Positions 45,555 through 54,918 are shown, numbered from the stretch's first letter. The stretch is 55,637 bases of DNA from Rikenellaceae bacterium (GCA_900769885.1 CAAGIG010000024.1:1-55637), one strand, 5' to 3'. The notes: generated from the letters alone by a model not told the origin. Numbers and translations: made by a program.

Positions 45555-46178
45555 ATGTACAACATTCATTTTAAGGATAAAAGACTCTCTGTCTGCAACG
45601 AAAACGAATTGGAACAAGTAGATTCCAATTCCGTAATTGTCTTTGCCAAAGAGAGTAAACAAATTACAGAAGCCCTAGAATACTTCAGGTCGCATCCTTC
45701 GGCTACAAATATGACAATTTGCTCCAAAGAGAGTGAAGAGACATATAATGAAATATGCTCACAATATGAGTTAATCAATGCCGCAGGAGGAATTGTCACC
45801 AACAAATCCGGAGACATCCTTCTGATAAGGAGAAACAATTGCTGGGATCTGCCCAAAGGCAAACAGGAAGAAAACGAAGATATATCAGAAACAGCGGTAA
45901 GGGAAGTTTCCGAAGAATGTGGAATACCGGCACACTCTATAAAATTGGAGAAATTAATCTGTAGAACAGCCCACACTTACAATGTTTATGGCCCTGAAAA
46001 CCTCAAACACACCTTTTGGTATTTGATGCATACAGATTCAAACATCGAACCGACTCCTCAGACAGAAGAGAGTATAACACAAATTGTCTGGGCAAAAAAA
46101 GAGGATATGCCCCAATATTTGAAAGAGACATATCCATCTATAATCGAAGTCTTCGAAAAATTTAACGAAGGTCAGTAA
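45555..46178 (+). CDS. NUDIX hydrolase
   Basis: This 207-residue protein has a complete Nudix box, G(K)QEENEDISETAVREVSEECGI with the Gx5Ex7REUXEEXGU pattern (residues about 100-122), preceded by IVTNKSGDILLIRRN. The box binds divalent metal and cleaves nucleoside diphosphates linked to another moiety. Residues 1-75 form an extra N-terminal domain without a recognised family. The substrate cannot be told. Its last 17 bases overlap the 3' end of the convergent LolA-like gene. Confidence 0.9.
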   Translation: MYNIHFKDKRLSVCNENELEQVDSNSVIVFAKESKQITEALEYFRSHPSATNMTICSKESEETYNEICSQYELINAAGGIVTNKSGDILLIRRNNCWDLPKGKQEENEDISETAVREVSEECGIPAHSIKLEKLICRTAHTYNVYGPENLKHTFWYLMHTDSNIEPTPQTEESITQIVWAKKEDMPQYLKETYPSIIEVFEKFNEGQ

Positions 46179-46836
46179 TATACAAATCAGGATTATCCAG
46201 AACTTGAGCACCCGGTACAAAGTATTCGGGTGTTTTTTCTGCAATACCTACTATCGAATTTACCCTCACGAAATAACTATCACCCGTTCTGCTGAAATAC
46301 TCGATTGAAACAGGAAGATTTGTAATGTCTGACAATGAGATAACAATTGAAGTATAATTGGGATCCTTCTCCTTAGGGGTAAGTGTCACTACCTGCAACA
46401 CCTGAGAATCTATCTTTGCCACCTTTGATTTTTTAGGGAACTTATACAAAGACAAATCCAAATTTCTCAACACTCCAAAAGGATTCTCTGTGATATCATT
46501 GAGACTCTTGTCGTGAGGAACAATTGTCATTTCGAGGAGCTCTTTCTCCAAAATCCATTTTGAAACCCCATCGCAATACAAATCTATAATATCTGTACTC
46601 ATCACAAAAGAATCATCCTGGGCAACAAAAGCACCAGACTGTTCCAAAAGGATAGCTCCATCTGAAGACCTTGCTACAAAATCAAACAACACCTCAGAGG
46701 TTTTCATTTGAGAAATTTGTCTCTTTAATTCATTCAATACGATTTCACTGCTCTTAGCGCTCTGAGCAAGAATTACTTGCGGCAAAGCAACAAAAGAAAA
46801 CAGCAAAAGAAAAGAGACTATCCTGATTTTTCTCAT
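46162..46836 (-). CDS. LolA-like outer-membrane lipoprotein carrier protein
   Basis: This 224-residue protein has a signal peptide (ending VILAQ, residue 25) and a LolA/LolB-like fold: EIVLNELKRQISQMKTSEVL and SFVMSTDIIDLYCDGVSKWI, with an aromatic-lined hydrophobic cleft expected. LolA carries lipoproteins through the periplasm. It lies one base after ftsK, a pairing widespread in Bacteroidota. The tail overlaps the NUDIX gene by 17 bases, an unusual convergent overlap. Confidence 0.8.
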   Translation of the reverse strand: MRKIRIVSFLLLFSFVALPQVILAQSAKSSEIVLNELKRQISQMKTSEVLFDFVARSSDGAILLEQSGAFVAQDDSFVMSTDIIDLYCDGVSKWILEKELLEMTIVPHDKSLNDITENPFGVLRNLDLSLYKFPKKSKVAKIDSQVLQVVTLTPKEKDPNYTSIVISLSDITNLPVSIEYFSRTGDSYFVRVNSIVGIAEKTPEYFVPGAQVLDNPDLYITDLR

Positions 46837-46837
46837 A

Positions 46838-49378
46838 TTAATATCCAGCTAAAATATCCTCCAGCGCCTCAAATGAAGTAACTCTAACCTGACGGGGTTT
46901 ACTACCCTCAGAAGGCCCCACGATGCCGGCCTCTTCGAGTTGGTCCATAATCCTGCCTGCCCTATTGTATCCTAATCCCATTTTCCTCTGTATCAAAGAG
47001 GTAGAACCTACTTGTTCCCTAACAATCAATCTCGCAGCATCTTTAAAAAGATCATCTCTCTCTCCAGAAGATGCCGCTGCACCTCCTGACGAGAATTCCC
47101 CATCTTCACCATCATACTCAGGCAAAAGATATGCCGAACCGAAACCCTGCTGTTTAGAAATAAATGCAGTAAGATTGTCTACCTCAGGGGTGTCAATAAA
47201 GGCACACTGCAAACGGATAGGATCATTGCTACCTGTAGAAAGCAACATATCTCCCCTACCCACCAATTGGTTTGCACCGGTCTGATCCAAAATAGTCTTG
47301 GAGTCAACACTTGAAACCACCTTAAACGCAATTCTTGCAGGGAAGTTTGCCTTAATCGAACCTGTAATGATATTTGTAGTAGGTCTCTGAGTGGCTATAA
47401 CAAGGTGGATACCAATAGCTCGAGCCAATTGGGCAAGCCTTGCTATAGGCTCTTCCACTTCACGGCCTGCAGTCATCAGCAAATCAGCAAACTCATCTAT
47501 AATCACCACAATATAAGGCATATACTCGTGTCCTTTATAAGGATTCAATCTACGCGAAAGGAACTTCTCATTATAAGCCTTAACATCCCTCACTTGCGCA
47601 GCCTTGAGCAAATCGTAACGGCGATCCATCAACTTGCACAACGAACGCAAAGTATAAATAACCCTCTTGGTATCGGTAATAATCGCATCCTCGGAATCGG
47701 GTAATTTTGCCAGATAATGTTTCTCAATAGGCTCATACAAAGACAATTCCACCTTCTTGGGATCCACTAGTACAAATTTCAGCTCAGATGGATGCTTCTT
47801 ATAGAGCAAAGAGGTAATAATGGTATTCAAACCCACAGATTTACCTTGTCCTGTAGCCCCCGCCACCAGCAAGTGAGGCATCTTGGCCAGGTCGAAAGAG
47901 GTTGCCCTATTGGAAATTTCTCTACCCAATACCACTGGCAACTCATACTTTTCTGAATTGAATTTCGGATCTGCCAAAAGCGACTTCATAGAGACAATAC
48001 TGGGGTGCTCATTAGCCACCTCTATACCAATTGCATTACTTGCCGGAATATTGACAACACGGACACCTCTGGCCGCCAATGAACGGGCTATATCATCCTC
48101 AAGTTTCTTGATCGAAGAACCTCTGACTCCAGGAGCAGGAATCACTTCATATAGTGTAACAGTAGGTCCACACGATGCCGAGACTTTCGATACTTCTATT
48201 TTATAATTTTTAAGAGTAGTTATAATCTTGGCATTATTTCTCTCCATCTCATCTCTGGAAACCTGATAGATTTGATCTCTATAATCTTTAAGGAGTCCAG
48301 TGTGAGGCATTTGGTAATTTGAAAGACTCAATCTTGGATCATATCTTTCTCTCCATTGCTCGTCATTCAATCCATCCGAGAAATCCTCCAGATCAATCTT
48401 CTTGTCTTCAGGTCTGTTACCACCTGAATACGATCCTGCTTCTGAAGAAAAATCATCCGGCAACAAATCTTCCTCAGGTTGTTTTATTTCAAATATAGGT
48501 CCATCTTGAGAATTCTCATCCTCAAGAGAATCACCTGCGCCATTTTCCTCAACGCCTTCACCTTCAATATCATCTTCATCCTCACTATCCCCATCTTCAT
48601 CTTCTTCATCACCCTCATCTTCACCTTCATATCCCTCATTATCAGTATCATCCCCATACTCCTCTGTATTATCATCTCCATCATTGCCAACCTGAGCATC
48701 AAGAGAAGCGGGACTCTTTTTCTCAAAAATAGAGTTAAATATTCTGGTAATGAATCCTACTACCTTATTATTTAAGAGGATTGCCCAAATTAACAACAGG
48801 AATCCTATCAAACATCCTGCAGCCACCGGACCAACCATATTTACGAGCCATTCATTAAGGTAAAAACCATACGAACCGCCGGCACCTTCTCCAAAAACAG
48901 TACTCATTGATGTAAAGGAGAAAATGTAGGAAAACATCAATGACAGAGCAATACATCCATACAACGACAGAAAGAACAACCTGATGATATTTACCTTCTC
49001 GCTTTTAAAACAAAACAGAGAGAGTCCGCCCATAAATATAGGAACAAGGAATGCTCCAAAACCAAATGTCTTTGAAACCAAGAAATTAGACCATCTAAAA
49101 CCAAGTTTTCCTCCGAGATTTTCGACAGGAACTACACTTGAGAAGATATTGTCATTTGTCAAAAGACTCTGATCCTCAGCCCAAGTAAATATAAATGAGA
49201 TAAGAGAGAGTAGGGTAAAAATTGCAGCAATACCCAAAAACAATCCCAACAAGATTCTTACAATCTCATTTCTAAAAAATTTGGTAACAGGATTTGGAGT
49301 ATTCTTCTTTACTCTCTTTTTAGGTTTGCTCTTCCCTTTTTGTCCTTTTGCACTCTTGCCTTTCACACCTTTTTCCAT
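46838..49378 (-). CDS. ftsK: DNA translocase FtsK/SpoIIIE
   Basis: This 846-residue motor moves chromosomal DNA at the division septum and activates dif recombination. A basic N-terminus precedes four or five membrane helices (about residues 35-220). A linker (about 225-310) is extremely acidic, with long runs of Asp and Glu. The motor domain has Walker A GATGQGKSVGLNT (about residue 505) and Walker B VVIIDEFADLL. The C-terminal gamma domain is a winged helix (STSLIQRKMGLGYNRAGRIM), which reads KOPS sites. It is co-transcribed with DUF4290 upstream and the LolA-like gene downstream. Confidence 0.95.
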   Translation of the reverse strand: MEKGVKGKSAKGQKGKSKPKKRVKKNTPNPVTKFFRNEIVRILLGLFLGIAAIFTLLSLISFIFTWAEDQSLLTNDNIFSSVVPVENLGGKLGFRWSNFLVSKTFGFGAFLVPIFMGGLSLFCFKSEKVNIIRLFFLSLYGCIALSLMFSYIFSFTSMSTVFGEGAGGSYGFYLNEWLVNMVGPVAAGCLIGFLLLIWAILLNNKVVGFITRIFNSIFEKKSPASLDAQVGNDGDDNTEEYGDDTDNEGYEGEDEGDEEDEDGDSEDEDDIEGEGVEENGAGDSLEDENSQDGPIFEIKQPEEDLLPDDFSSEAGSYSGGNRPEDKKIDLEDFSDGLNDEQWRERYDPRLSLSNYQMPHTGLLKDYRDQIYQVSRDEMERNNAKIITTLKNYKIEVSKVSASCGPTVTLYEVIPAPGVRGSSIKKLEDDIARSLAARGVRVVNIPASNAIGIEVANEHPSIVSMKSLLADPKFNSEKYELPVVLGREISNRATSFDLAKMPHLLVAGATGQGKSVGLNTIITSLLYKKHPSELKFVLVDPKKVELSLYEPIEKHYLAKLPDSEDAIITDTKRVIYTLRSLCKLMDRRYDLLKAAQVRDVKAYNEKFLSRRLNPYKGHEYMPYIVVIIDEFADLLMTAGREVEEPIARLAQLARAIGIHLVIATQRPTTNIITGSIKANFPARIAFKVVSSVDSKTILDQTGANQLVGRGDMLLSTGSNDPIRLQCAFIDTPEVDNLTAFISKQQGFGSAYLLPEYDGEDGEFSSGGAAASSGERDDLFKDAARLIVREQVGSTSLIQRKMGLGYNRAGRIMDQLEEAGIVGPSEGSKPRQVRVTSFEALEDILAGY

Positions 49379-49396
49379 CTGATTATTCTCCTATTT

Positions 49397-50068
49397 TTAC
49401 TTTTTCCATTTATGCTTTGCATTCTTTTTATTATTATTTGCCCCCTGCTTACGGTAAACCTGGCGTTGCTGGGGTTGCATACTGTTGGTTTGTGCCATAA
49501 TTCCAGGACGAGCAAATTTTTCTTTGCTGGAAATGGATTCCAGATGGATATGCGATGGTACTACAAGTTTTCCACCTGAAAGTTCCTCAATATCTTTGAA
49601 AATTGTCTCTTCAGAAACAGTATCCTTATTCCAGATTAGATATTGCTGACGCATATATACAGCCATCGACTTGATGATTTTATCCCTCTCCTCATCATCA
49701 GGCATTGCCGCTATAACATTGACCATATTTTGAATGTTACGACCATAGTGAGCAGCTTTAAGTGGCTCATAGTTAACAGGAACAGGATCGGGTTTTGTCA
49801 TAAAATCCTCTTGAGTAGGAAGAGGATACGGAGAATCGATATCAATATCAAAACCTGAAATTATCTGAACGTGGTCCCAAAGTTTGTGTTTGAAGTCCGG
49901 CTGGTCCCTCAATTGAGGATTCAAAATTCCCATAACCTGCACTACCGCCTTTATCTGCTCATTTCTCTTCTCCTTGTCCGGAATCTCTTTCACTTGCTCC
50001 ACCATTTTCTGAATATGTCGTCCATACTCAGGCATTATCAACTTATCTCGTGTTGTATTGTAATCCAT
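49397..50068 (-). CDS. DUF4290 domain protein
   Basis: This 223-residue cytosolic protein matches DUF4290, a Bacteroidota family of unknown function: EYGRHIQKMVEQVKEIPDKE, then LRDQPDFKHKLWDHVQIISG and YGRNIQNMVNVIAAMPDDEE. The last 30 residues are Gln, Asn and Lys rich and disordered. It starts the operon with ftsK and lolA, 18 bases before ftsK. Confidence 0.9.
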   Translation of the reverse strand: MDYNTTRDKLIMPEYGRHIQKMVEQVKEIPDKEKRNEQIKAVVQVMGILNPQLRDQPDFKHKLWDHVQIISGFDIDIDSPYPLPTQEDFMTKPDPVPVNYEPLKAAHYGRNIQNMVNVIAAMPDDEERDKIIKSMAVYMRQQYLIWNKDTVSEETIFKDIEELSGGKLVVPSHIHLESISSKEKFARPGIMAQTNSMQPQQRQVYRKQGANNNKKNAKHKWKK

Positions 50069-50085
50069 ATTTTAAAAATTTTCTA

Positions 50086-50093
50086 CAAATATA
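50086..50093 (-). promoter_or_regulatory. -7 box of the DUF4290-ftsK-lolA operon
   Basis: TATATTTG on the minus strand, 17 bases before the DUF4290 start. The rfbD promoter on the other strand lies only 24 bases away. Confidence 0.5.
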
Positions 50094-50094
50094 G

Positions 50095-50124
50095 TTTATT
50101 TAGGTCAGTATTTGAGTATCTTTG
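50095..50124 (+). promoter_or_regulatory. Putative rfbD promoter
   Basis: TTTA (50095-50098), an 18-base spacer and TATCTTTG (50117-50124). Transcription would start near 50131, which fixes the rfbD start at the ATG 50142 rather than at the TTG 50112. Confidence 0.55.
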
Positions 50125-50141
50125 TGAGCAAATTTCAAGAT

Positions 50142-51002
50142 ATGGAAAATATTCTCATTACAGGTGCCAAAGGGCAATTAGGAAGCGAATTGAAAGTTCT
50201 TTCACAAAAGAACCCGTCATACAACTATTATTTTACAGACATTGAAGAACTTGACATCACTTCTGCTGAAGCAATTGAAAACTTTGTCACTGCCAACAAC
50301 ATCACAAAGATCATAAACTGTGCAGCTTACAACGATGTAAATGGTGCTGAAAGCAATTTTGACGAGGCGGTAAGACTCAATGTGACAGCAGTAGCATCAC
50401 TTGCAGAATGTGCAGCCAGACACGATATATACCTTATCCATTTCTCCTCAGACTATGTTTTCAATGGTAAGAAAAAATCCCCTTACCACGAATCCGACAG
50501 AGCATTTCCAATCTCTGCTTATGGAAAAACAAAACTTGCAGGAGAAATTGCAATTAAAAAATCGGGAGCAAAAAGTATAATTATCCGTACCGCCTGGTTA
50601 TACTCTCAATTTGGAAACAATTTTGTCAAAAAAATGATTCAAATTGGTCTGGATGAATATGATGCAGATGTCGTTGCAGACTGTTTCGGTAGTCCCACCT
50701 CAGCAAAAGAGCTTGCAGAGGCTGTTTTCCATATCATTCCCCAATTGGATGCAACTCCTCGATACGGAGAGGTGTTCCACTACAGCAGCGAAGGTGTTTG
50801 CTCCTGGGCTGAATTTGCTGAAAAGATAATGAAATTAAAACAATTGGATTGTACTATAAATCCCTTATTATCTGAAGCTTATCCCGCTGCAGCAAAACGC
50901 CCTGCTTACTCTGTTTTGGATAAAACACTCATCAAAACAGTCTTTGGCGTGAAGACTTATCATTGGGAAAAAAGCTTGTCAAAAGTTATAAAATTCTTCT
51001 AG
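50142..51002 (+). CDS. rfbD: dTDP-4-dehydrorhamnose reductase
   Basis: This 286-residue short-chain dehydrogenase reduces dTDP-4-keto-L-rhamnose to dTDP-L-rhamnose with NADPH, the last step of precursor synthesis for surface polysaccharides. The nucleotide motif is ITGAKGQLGSEL (residues 5-16). The catalytic Tyr-Lys pair is in YGKTKLAGE, preceded by FSSDYVFNGKKKSPYHE. Family motif RTAWLYS is also present. The ATG at 50142 is preferred because the longer frame uses TTG inside the promoter. rfbC lies convergent, three bases beyond the stop. rfbA and rfbB are not in the window. Confidence 0.93.
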   Translation: MENILITGAKGQLGSELKVLSQKNPSYNYYFTDIEELDITSAEAIENFVTANNITKIINCAAYNDVNGAESNFDEAVRLNVTAVASLAECAARHDIYLIHFSSDYVFNGKKKSPYHESDRAFPISAYGKTKLAGEIAIKKSGAKSIIIRTAWLYSQFGNNFVKKMIQIGLDEYDADVVADCFGSPTSAKELAEAVFHIIPQLDATPRYGEVFHYSSEGVCSWAEFAEKIMKLKQLDCTINPLLSEAYPAAAKRPAYSVLDKTLIKTVFGVKTYHWEKSLSKVIKFF

Positions 51003-51005
51003 AGT

Positions 51006-51548
51006 CTATAATAACTCTGCAAGAAAAGGAGCTATTCGGTCTTTCTCTGACAGAAGCAATTCGCTTTCAGGGAGAGACCATTTTATTGCTATATCGGGAT
51101 CATTCCATCTGACCGATCCTTCAAATCCCGGAGCATAGTATTGAGAACATTTATATTGGAAAATGGTATTATCCTCCAGTGTCACAAATCCGTGAGCAAA
51201 ACCTGCCGGGATAAAAAACTGCTTTTTGTTTTCCCCGGTGAGAATAATTGAAAAATACTTTCCAAAAGTAGGTGAACCCTTTCTCAGATCTACTGCGACA
51301 TCCTGTACAGCACCACTGACCACCCTGACAAGTTTTGCCTGAGCATATTCTCCTGTTTGAAAATGGAGACCACGGAGAACACCTTTGGAAGATTTGGACT
51401 CATTATCCTGAACAAATTCGATGTCAACACCTGTTGCTTTTCGAAACTCCTTTTCTGAAAAAGATTCGAAAAAATAGCCTCTTTGGTCTGCAAATATGCG
51501 AGGCTCCACTACAAAAAGTCCTTCAATGCCGGTTTCTATTATATTCAT
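51006..51548 (-). CDS. rfbC: dTDP-4-dehydrorhamnose 3,5-epimerase
   Basis: This 180-residue cupin-fold enzyme epimerises dTDP-4-keto-6-deoxyglucose at C3 and C5 before RfbD acts. Family motifs are VEPRIFADQRGYFFESF, GVLRGLHFQTGEYAQAKLV (catalytic His) and PAGFAHGFVTLEDNTIFQYK, then YYAPGFEGSVRWNDPDIAI. It is convergent with rfbD, with only three bases between the stops, so the pair is not one transcript. It has its own -7 box and is divergent from hisS. Confidence 0.95.
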   Translation of the reverse strand: MNIIETGIEGLFVVEPRIFADQRGYFFESFSEKEFRKATGVDIEFVQDNESKSSKGVLRGLHFQTGEYAQAKLVRVVSGAVQDVAVDLRKGSPTFGKYFSIILTGENKKQFFIPAGFAHGFVTLEDNTIFQYKCSQYYAPGFEGSVRWNDPDIAIKWSLPESELLLSEKDRIAPFLAELL

Positions 51549-51553
51549 AGGTG

Positions 51554-51561
51554 CAAAAGTA
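51554..51561 (-). promoter_or_regulatory. -7 box of rfbC
   Basis: TACTTTTG on the minus strand, six bases upstream of the ATG. If used, the leader would be close to zero, so a leaderless or very short leader is implied. Confidence 0.35.
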
Positions 51562-51572
51562 ACAAAATTTAC

Positions 51573-51580
51573 TATTTTTG
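51573..51580 (+). promoter_or_regulatory. -7 box of hisS
   Basis: TATTTTTG, 20 bases before the ATG. No -33 TTTG is at the usual distance. Confidence 0.45.
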
Positions 51581-51598
51581 TCTTTTTAAAACGATATT

Positions 51599-52951
51599 AT
51601 GGCACAAAAACCTTCTATACCTAAAGGAACAAGAGATTTCACACCTGTGGAAATGCTCCGCAGAAACTATATCTTCGACACTATCAAATCTGTATTCAAA
51701 CTTTATGGATATGCTCCCATTGAAACACCTGCGATGGAAAATCTTTCCACATTGCTTGGAAAATATGGAGATGAGGGAGACAAACTCCTGTTCAAAATTT
51801 TGAACTCTGGTGATGCATTCAAAGATATTGAAATTTCACATTCTGAAGGAGAAGTCAACAGCAATGCAGTGGCGTTGAAAGTGTGTGAAAAGGGTCTCAG
51901 ATATGACCTTACCGTACCTTTTGCAAGATTTGTGGTACAGCACAGAAACGAACTTACTTTCCCATTCAAAAGATATCAGATTCAGCCCGTTTGGCGTGCT
52001 GACCGTCCTCAAAAAGGTCGCTACCGTGAGTTTTATCAATGCGACGTGGATGTTATTGGCAGCAAATCTCTATTGTATGAACTGGAATTGATTCAGATTA
52101 CTTCAGAGGTATTTAAAAGATTGGATATCAATGTATTGATTAAAATAAACAATCGTAAAATCCTTTCAGGCCTTGCAGAAATCACAGGACAAGCAGACAA
52201 ACTTATCGATATTACAGTGGCTATTGACAAAATAGACAAAATCGGTTTGGATGCAGTCAAAGCTGAACTTGCGGAGAGAGGTTTGACTCAGGAAAGTATC
52301 CAATGTATTGAGCCTGTTTTGACTCTATCTGGTACAAACAGAGAGAAAATTGCTACAATGAGGGAACTTCTTTCGGGTTCTGAAACCGGTCTAAAGGGTC
52401 TTGATGAAATGGAACAGGTGTTGTCGCTAGTTGAGAAATCCAATATCGGTTGCGAAATCGAATTTGATCTTTCTCTTGCTCGCGGTCTGAACTACTACAC
52501 AGGGGCGATTTTCGAAGTAAAAGCAAAAGATTATACTATTGGAAGTATCTGTGGCGGTGGTCGTTATGATGACCTTACAGGTATTTTCGGTTTGCCAGAC
52601 ACCTCTGGAGTGGGTATATCATTCGGAGCTGACAGAATTTACGATGTTCTTACAGGTTTGGAAAAATTCCCTACATCGAGCAACTCCGGGGCGCAGTATC
52701 TTTTTGCAAATATGGGCGGAGGAGAATTGGACTATATCCTCCCAATTATCACAAAGATGAGAGCTAAAGGTCTATCTGCCGAAATTTACCCTGAAAATGC
52801 TAAACTAAGAAAGCAATTTGAGTACGCTGATAAAAAAGGTATTGAATTCGTTATCATAGTCGGAGATGAAGAGATAGCATCCAACACACTATCTATCAAG
52901 AATATGAGAACCGGAGAGCAAAGCAAAGTTTCGACAGAAGAGATTGCATAA
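51599..52951 (+). CDS. hisS: Histidyl-tRNA synthetase
   Basis: This 450-residue class II synthetase charges tRNA-His. It starts with the family motif KPSIPKGTRDFTPVEM. Motif 2 is FKRYQIQPVWRADRPQKGRYREFYQCDVDVIG. The histidine-binding motif A is ARGLNYYTGAIFEV, and motif 3 is GVGISFGADRIYDV. The C-terminal anticodon-binding domain covers about residues 355-450. All elements are complete. It is divergent from rfbC and followed after 160 bases by the initiator tRNA gene. Confidence 0.97.
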   Translation: MAQKPSIPKGTRDFTPVEMLRRNYIFDTIKSVFKLYGYAPIETPAMENLSTLLGKYGDEGDKLLFKILNSGDAFKDIEISHSEGEVNSNAVALKVCEKGLRYDLTVPFARFVVQHRNELTFPFKRYQIQPVWRADRPQKGRYREFYQCDVDVIGSKSLLYELELIQITSEVFKRLDINVLIKINNRKILSGLAEITGQADKLIDITVAIDKIDKIGLDAVKAELAERGLTQESIQCIEPVLTLSGTNREKIATMRELLSGSETGLKGLDEMEQVLSLVEKSNIGCEIEFDLSLARGLNYYTGAIFEVKAKDYTIGSICGGGRYDDLTGIFGLPDTSGVGISFGADRIYDVLTGLEKFPTSSNSGAQYLFANMGGGELDYILPIITKMRAKGLSAEIYPENAKLRKQFEYADKKGIEFVIIVGDEEIASNTLSIKNMRTGEQSKVSTEEIA

Positions 52952-53040
52952 ATACCAAGCGACTGTTATCCTCTCCCCTACTTCAGAATAGGGCTTGGTG
53001 GAATAAATATGGTGCAATGAAACAAAAAATTAAAGAAAAA

Positions 53041-53071
53041 TTTGGCATTAAAATAAATTTAACTATCTTTG
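53041..53071 (+). promoter_or_regulatory. Promoter of the initiator tRNA gene
   Basis: TTTG (53041-53044), a 19-base spacer and TATCTTTG (53064-53071) are a textbook Bacteroidota promoter, the best in the window. The mature tRNA starts 45 bases after the -7 box. Confidence 0.85.
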
Positions 53072-53115
53072 CAGTCCAATTCCGATAACAAGCGCTTAGC
53101 GCATCAGACATATAT

Positions 53116-53188
<73 letters not shown>

Positions 53189-53192
53189 CTAT

Positions 53193-53224
53193 AAAAGGAC
53201 AAATCACTTGGTTTGTCCTTTTTC
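53193..53224 (+). terminator. Terminator after the tRNA gene
   Basis: An 11-bp perfect stem (AAAAGGACAAA, 53193-53203, with 53212-53222) has an 8-base loop and runs into T residues. It starts four bases after the tRNA. Confidence 0.85.
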
Positions 53225-53260
53225 TTTTAATACACTCACCAGTTCCCGATTTTAACGAAA

Positions 53261-53297
53261 TATCCCGACTTTAATGTTACATATCAAAGTCGGGATA
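53261..53297 (-). terminator. Inverted repeat downstream of the Rpn gene
   Basis: TATCCCGACTTT (53261-53272) pairs with AAAGTCGGGATA (53286-53297) around a 13-base loop. It lies past the stop of the minus-strand Rpn gene and may end its transcript. A degenerate direct copy of the left arm (TTCCCGATTTTAACG) precedes it. Confidence 0.5.
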
Positions 53298-53383
53298 ATT
53301 ATTCAAAAATTTCTTTACTTGACACACTTTAGCTTACAGTCACTATTGCCACTTACTGTTAAAGGCTTACTATTTACGCCAAT

Positions 53384-54319
53384 TTATAGCTTTTCAATTT
53401 CTTCTCGAGTCAGACCGGAAGATTCAATAATCACATCGATACCGACACCCATAGCCTTTAATTTGCTCGCCATCAATAACGTTGCTTTCTCAATTCCTTC
53501 CTTTTTTCCTTCTTCAAGACCTCTTTTTAGTCCTTCTTCTCGACCCTTGTCAGCTGCGAATTGAATTTGATTTCGTATATCACGCTCAGTATTCATATTA
53601 TCTATGTAGTACATTTTTTCCTGGGTCGTCATTGCAGCTACTGCGGAGGCGGTGAATATGCGCTGGGCAATTTCTGTATCCAATGAGTCAGGAATTGTTT
53701 TTAAATCTTTTAGGTTTCGAAGACAAAAGTAAAAAATATCCTGCACATTTTCTTTATCTATCTCCTCCAATTTCTTTTTGAATTTTGGCAGCTCCACGAA
53801 AATATGTGTTATTCGGTCGGTAAGAAGGGTGTTGTCTTCTATCTCTTTATACCTGAATGCCGATAATACCTGTTCCCGGTGGGCTGTCTCCTTCAATGTG
53901 AAATTGAGGATGTTCACAATATAGATATGACTGAACATATATGTCTCATTTCCAATTCTTACTTGTTCGGCTATCGGAAGGCTGCTGTAGTACAACGATC
54001 TGTGTATGTAATCGTGTTGTTCTTTTCTTTGCAATTCTACGATTATGCGAGAGCCGTCATCGGTGGTACAATATAGGTCGAACCTGCTTGCTTTCGATTC
54101 TATATTGTCCGGAATCTGTTCGTTCTGGTTGTAGGTAAGGTCTACAATCGTGCGGTCCGGGATAATCTGGTTCAGGAACGCGATGAGGATGTCTTTATTC
54201 TTTTGACGTCCAAATACGTGTTTGAATCCTGCATCCAATAATAAATCCACGAATGGATACTCTTTGTCCAATTGCTCTACTGTGAGAATTGCTTGATTTA
54301 GTGGTAAGTTTTGTTTCAT
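53384..54319 (-). CDS. Rpn/PD-(D/E)XK family nuclease, copy 1
   Basis: This 311-residue protein belongs to the Rpn/PDDEXK_2 group of transposase-like nucleases (YhgA-related), which are implicated in recombination. The N-terminal start FVDLLLDAGFKHVFGRQKNK, then SRFDLYCTTDDGSRIIVELQRKEQHDY, hold the catalytic Asp and the Glu-X-Gln of the PD-(D/E)XK core. A helical middle and a charged C-terminus follow, built of EEG-type heptads (GREEGLKRGLEEGKKEG) before LMASKLKAMGVGIDVIIESS. Copy 2 lies 1.9 kb away with the same tail. The function here is unknown. Confidence 0.85.
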   Translation of the reverse strand: MKQNLPLNQAILTVEQLDKEYPFVDLLLDAGFKHVFGRQKNKDILIAFLNQIIPDRTIVDLTYNQNEQIPDNIESKASRFDLYCTTDDGSRIIVELQRKEQHDYIHRSLYYSSLPIAEQVRIGNETYMFSHIYIVNILNFTLKETAHREQVLSAFRYKEIEDNTLLTDRITHIFVELPKFKKKLEEIDKENVQDIFYFCLRNLKDLKTIPDSLDTEIAQRIFTASAVAAMTTQEKMYYIDNMNTERDIRNQIQFAADKGREEGLKRGLEEGKKEGIEKATLLMASKLKAMGVGIDVIIESSGLTREEIEKL

Positions 54320-54597
54320 AATTTTGTTATTTAATTCGGAACTCCGGCAAGGGAGTCCTCATTCAACAACAAATCCTTCCCACACAGCAGTTCCAACGTT
54401 TATATCTGCTGCAAAGTAAGGTGGTAAAATTGAAATAGACAATAGGTGGGATTGAAGTTTTTACGTTTGCAGACATTTTAGACGGGATAAATGTCCTATA
54501 TGTTGATAATCTACAGATTGTTAACTACTTAGTAAAATTTTTACGATTTGAGACATTTGCAAGTGTCGGTGATAGGGCTACCTGAAATGGAACTTTC
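54320..54597. other. AT-rich intergenic stretch
   Basis: No gene or clear repeat is visible between the Rpn start and the dispersed repeat. It probably carries the Rpn promoter. Confidence 0.4.
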
Positions 54598-54775
54598 TGT
54601 GGGTTGCGAATGCTATTTGAGTGCCACTCGGAATTGGTGCTCACTAGGTGCTTCGTTCGCACTCAATTCCGGATGGCTTGAAATTGTTTCGGGAATGGAA
54701 AAGCGATTGAATATGGTCGACTATGATGTTGTTACGTTACGTTGTGTTGTCATACCCGGCTTGACCGGGTATCTG
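54598..54775. repeat. Dispersed noncoding repeat, short copy
   Basis: Plus-strand reading matches the minus-strand reading of 21601-21935 in order: TGCCACTCGGAATTG, TGCTCACTAGGTGCT, CAATTCCGGATGGCTTGAA, TTTCGGG, TATGATGTTGT. It lacks the 120-base insert of the long copy and ends in the hairpin CATACCCGGCTTGACCGGGT. The overlapping open frame is likely fortuitous. Confidence 0.65.
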
Positions 54776-54805
54776 GTTTTATATGTAATGTATCGTTGGT
54801 CGATG

Positions 54806-54916
54806 CTACTAGGGAACGGTTCTTACGATTTATTCCCTGGTAGCTTGAATATCGCTATGAAATGACGTCATTTATGCGGTACCAGGGAATGGATTATCGG
54901 TTTCGTTCCCTAGTAG
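54806..54916. repeat. Inverted-repeat element with a central palindrome
   Basis: CTACTAGGGAAC (54806-54817) is complementary to 54905-54916, and ATTCCCTGGTA (54832-54842) to 54880-54890, with weaker matches between. The interior has a perfect 14-bp palindrome (AAATGACGTCATTT, 54860-54873). The 111-base unit has the form of a small inverted-repeat (MITE-like) element, though no target-site duplication was verified. Confidence 0.55.
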
Positions 54917-54918
54917 GT

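Noticed and set aside
54548..54865. 105-residue frame on the plus strand
   Set aside because: It crosses the end of the dispersed repeat and the inverted-repeat element and shows no protein-like features.
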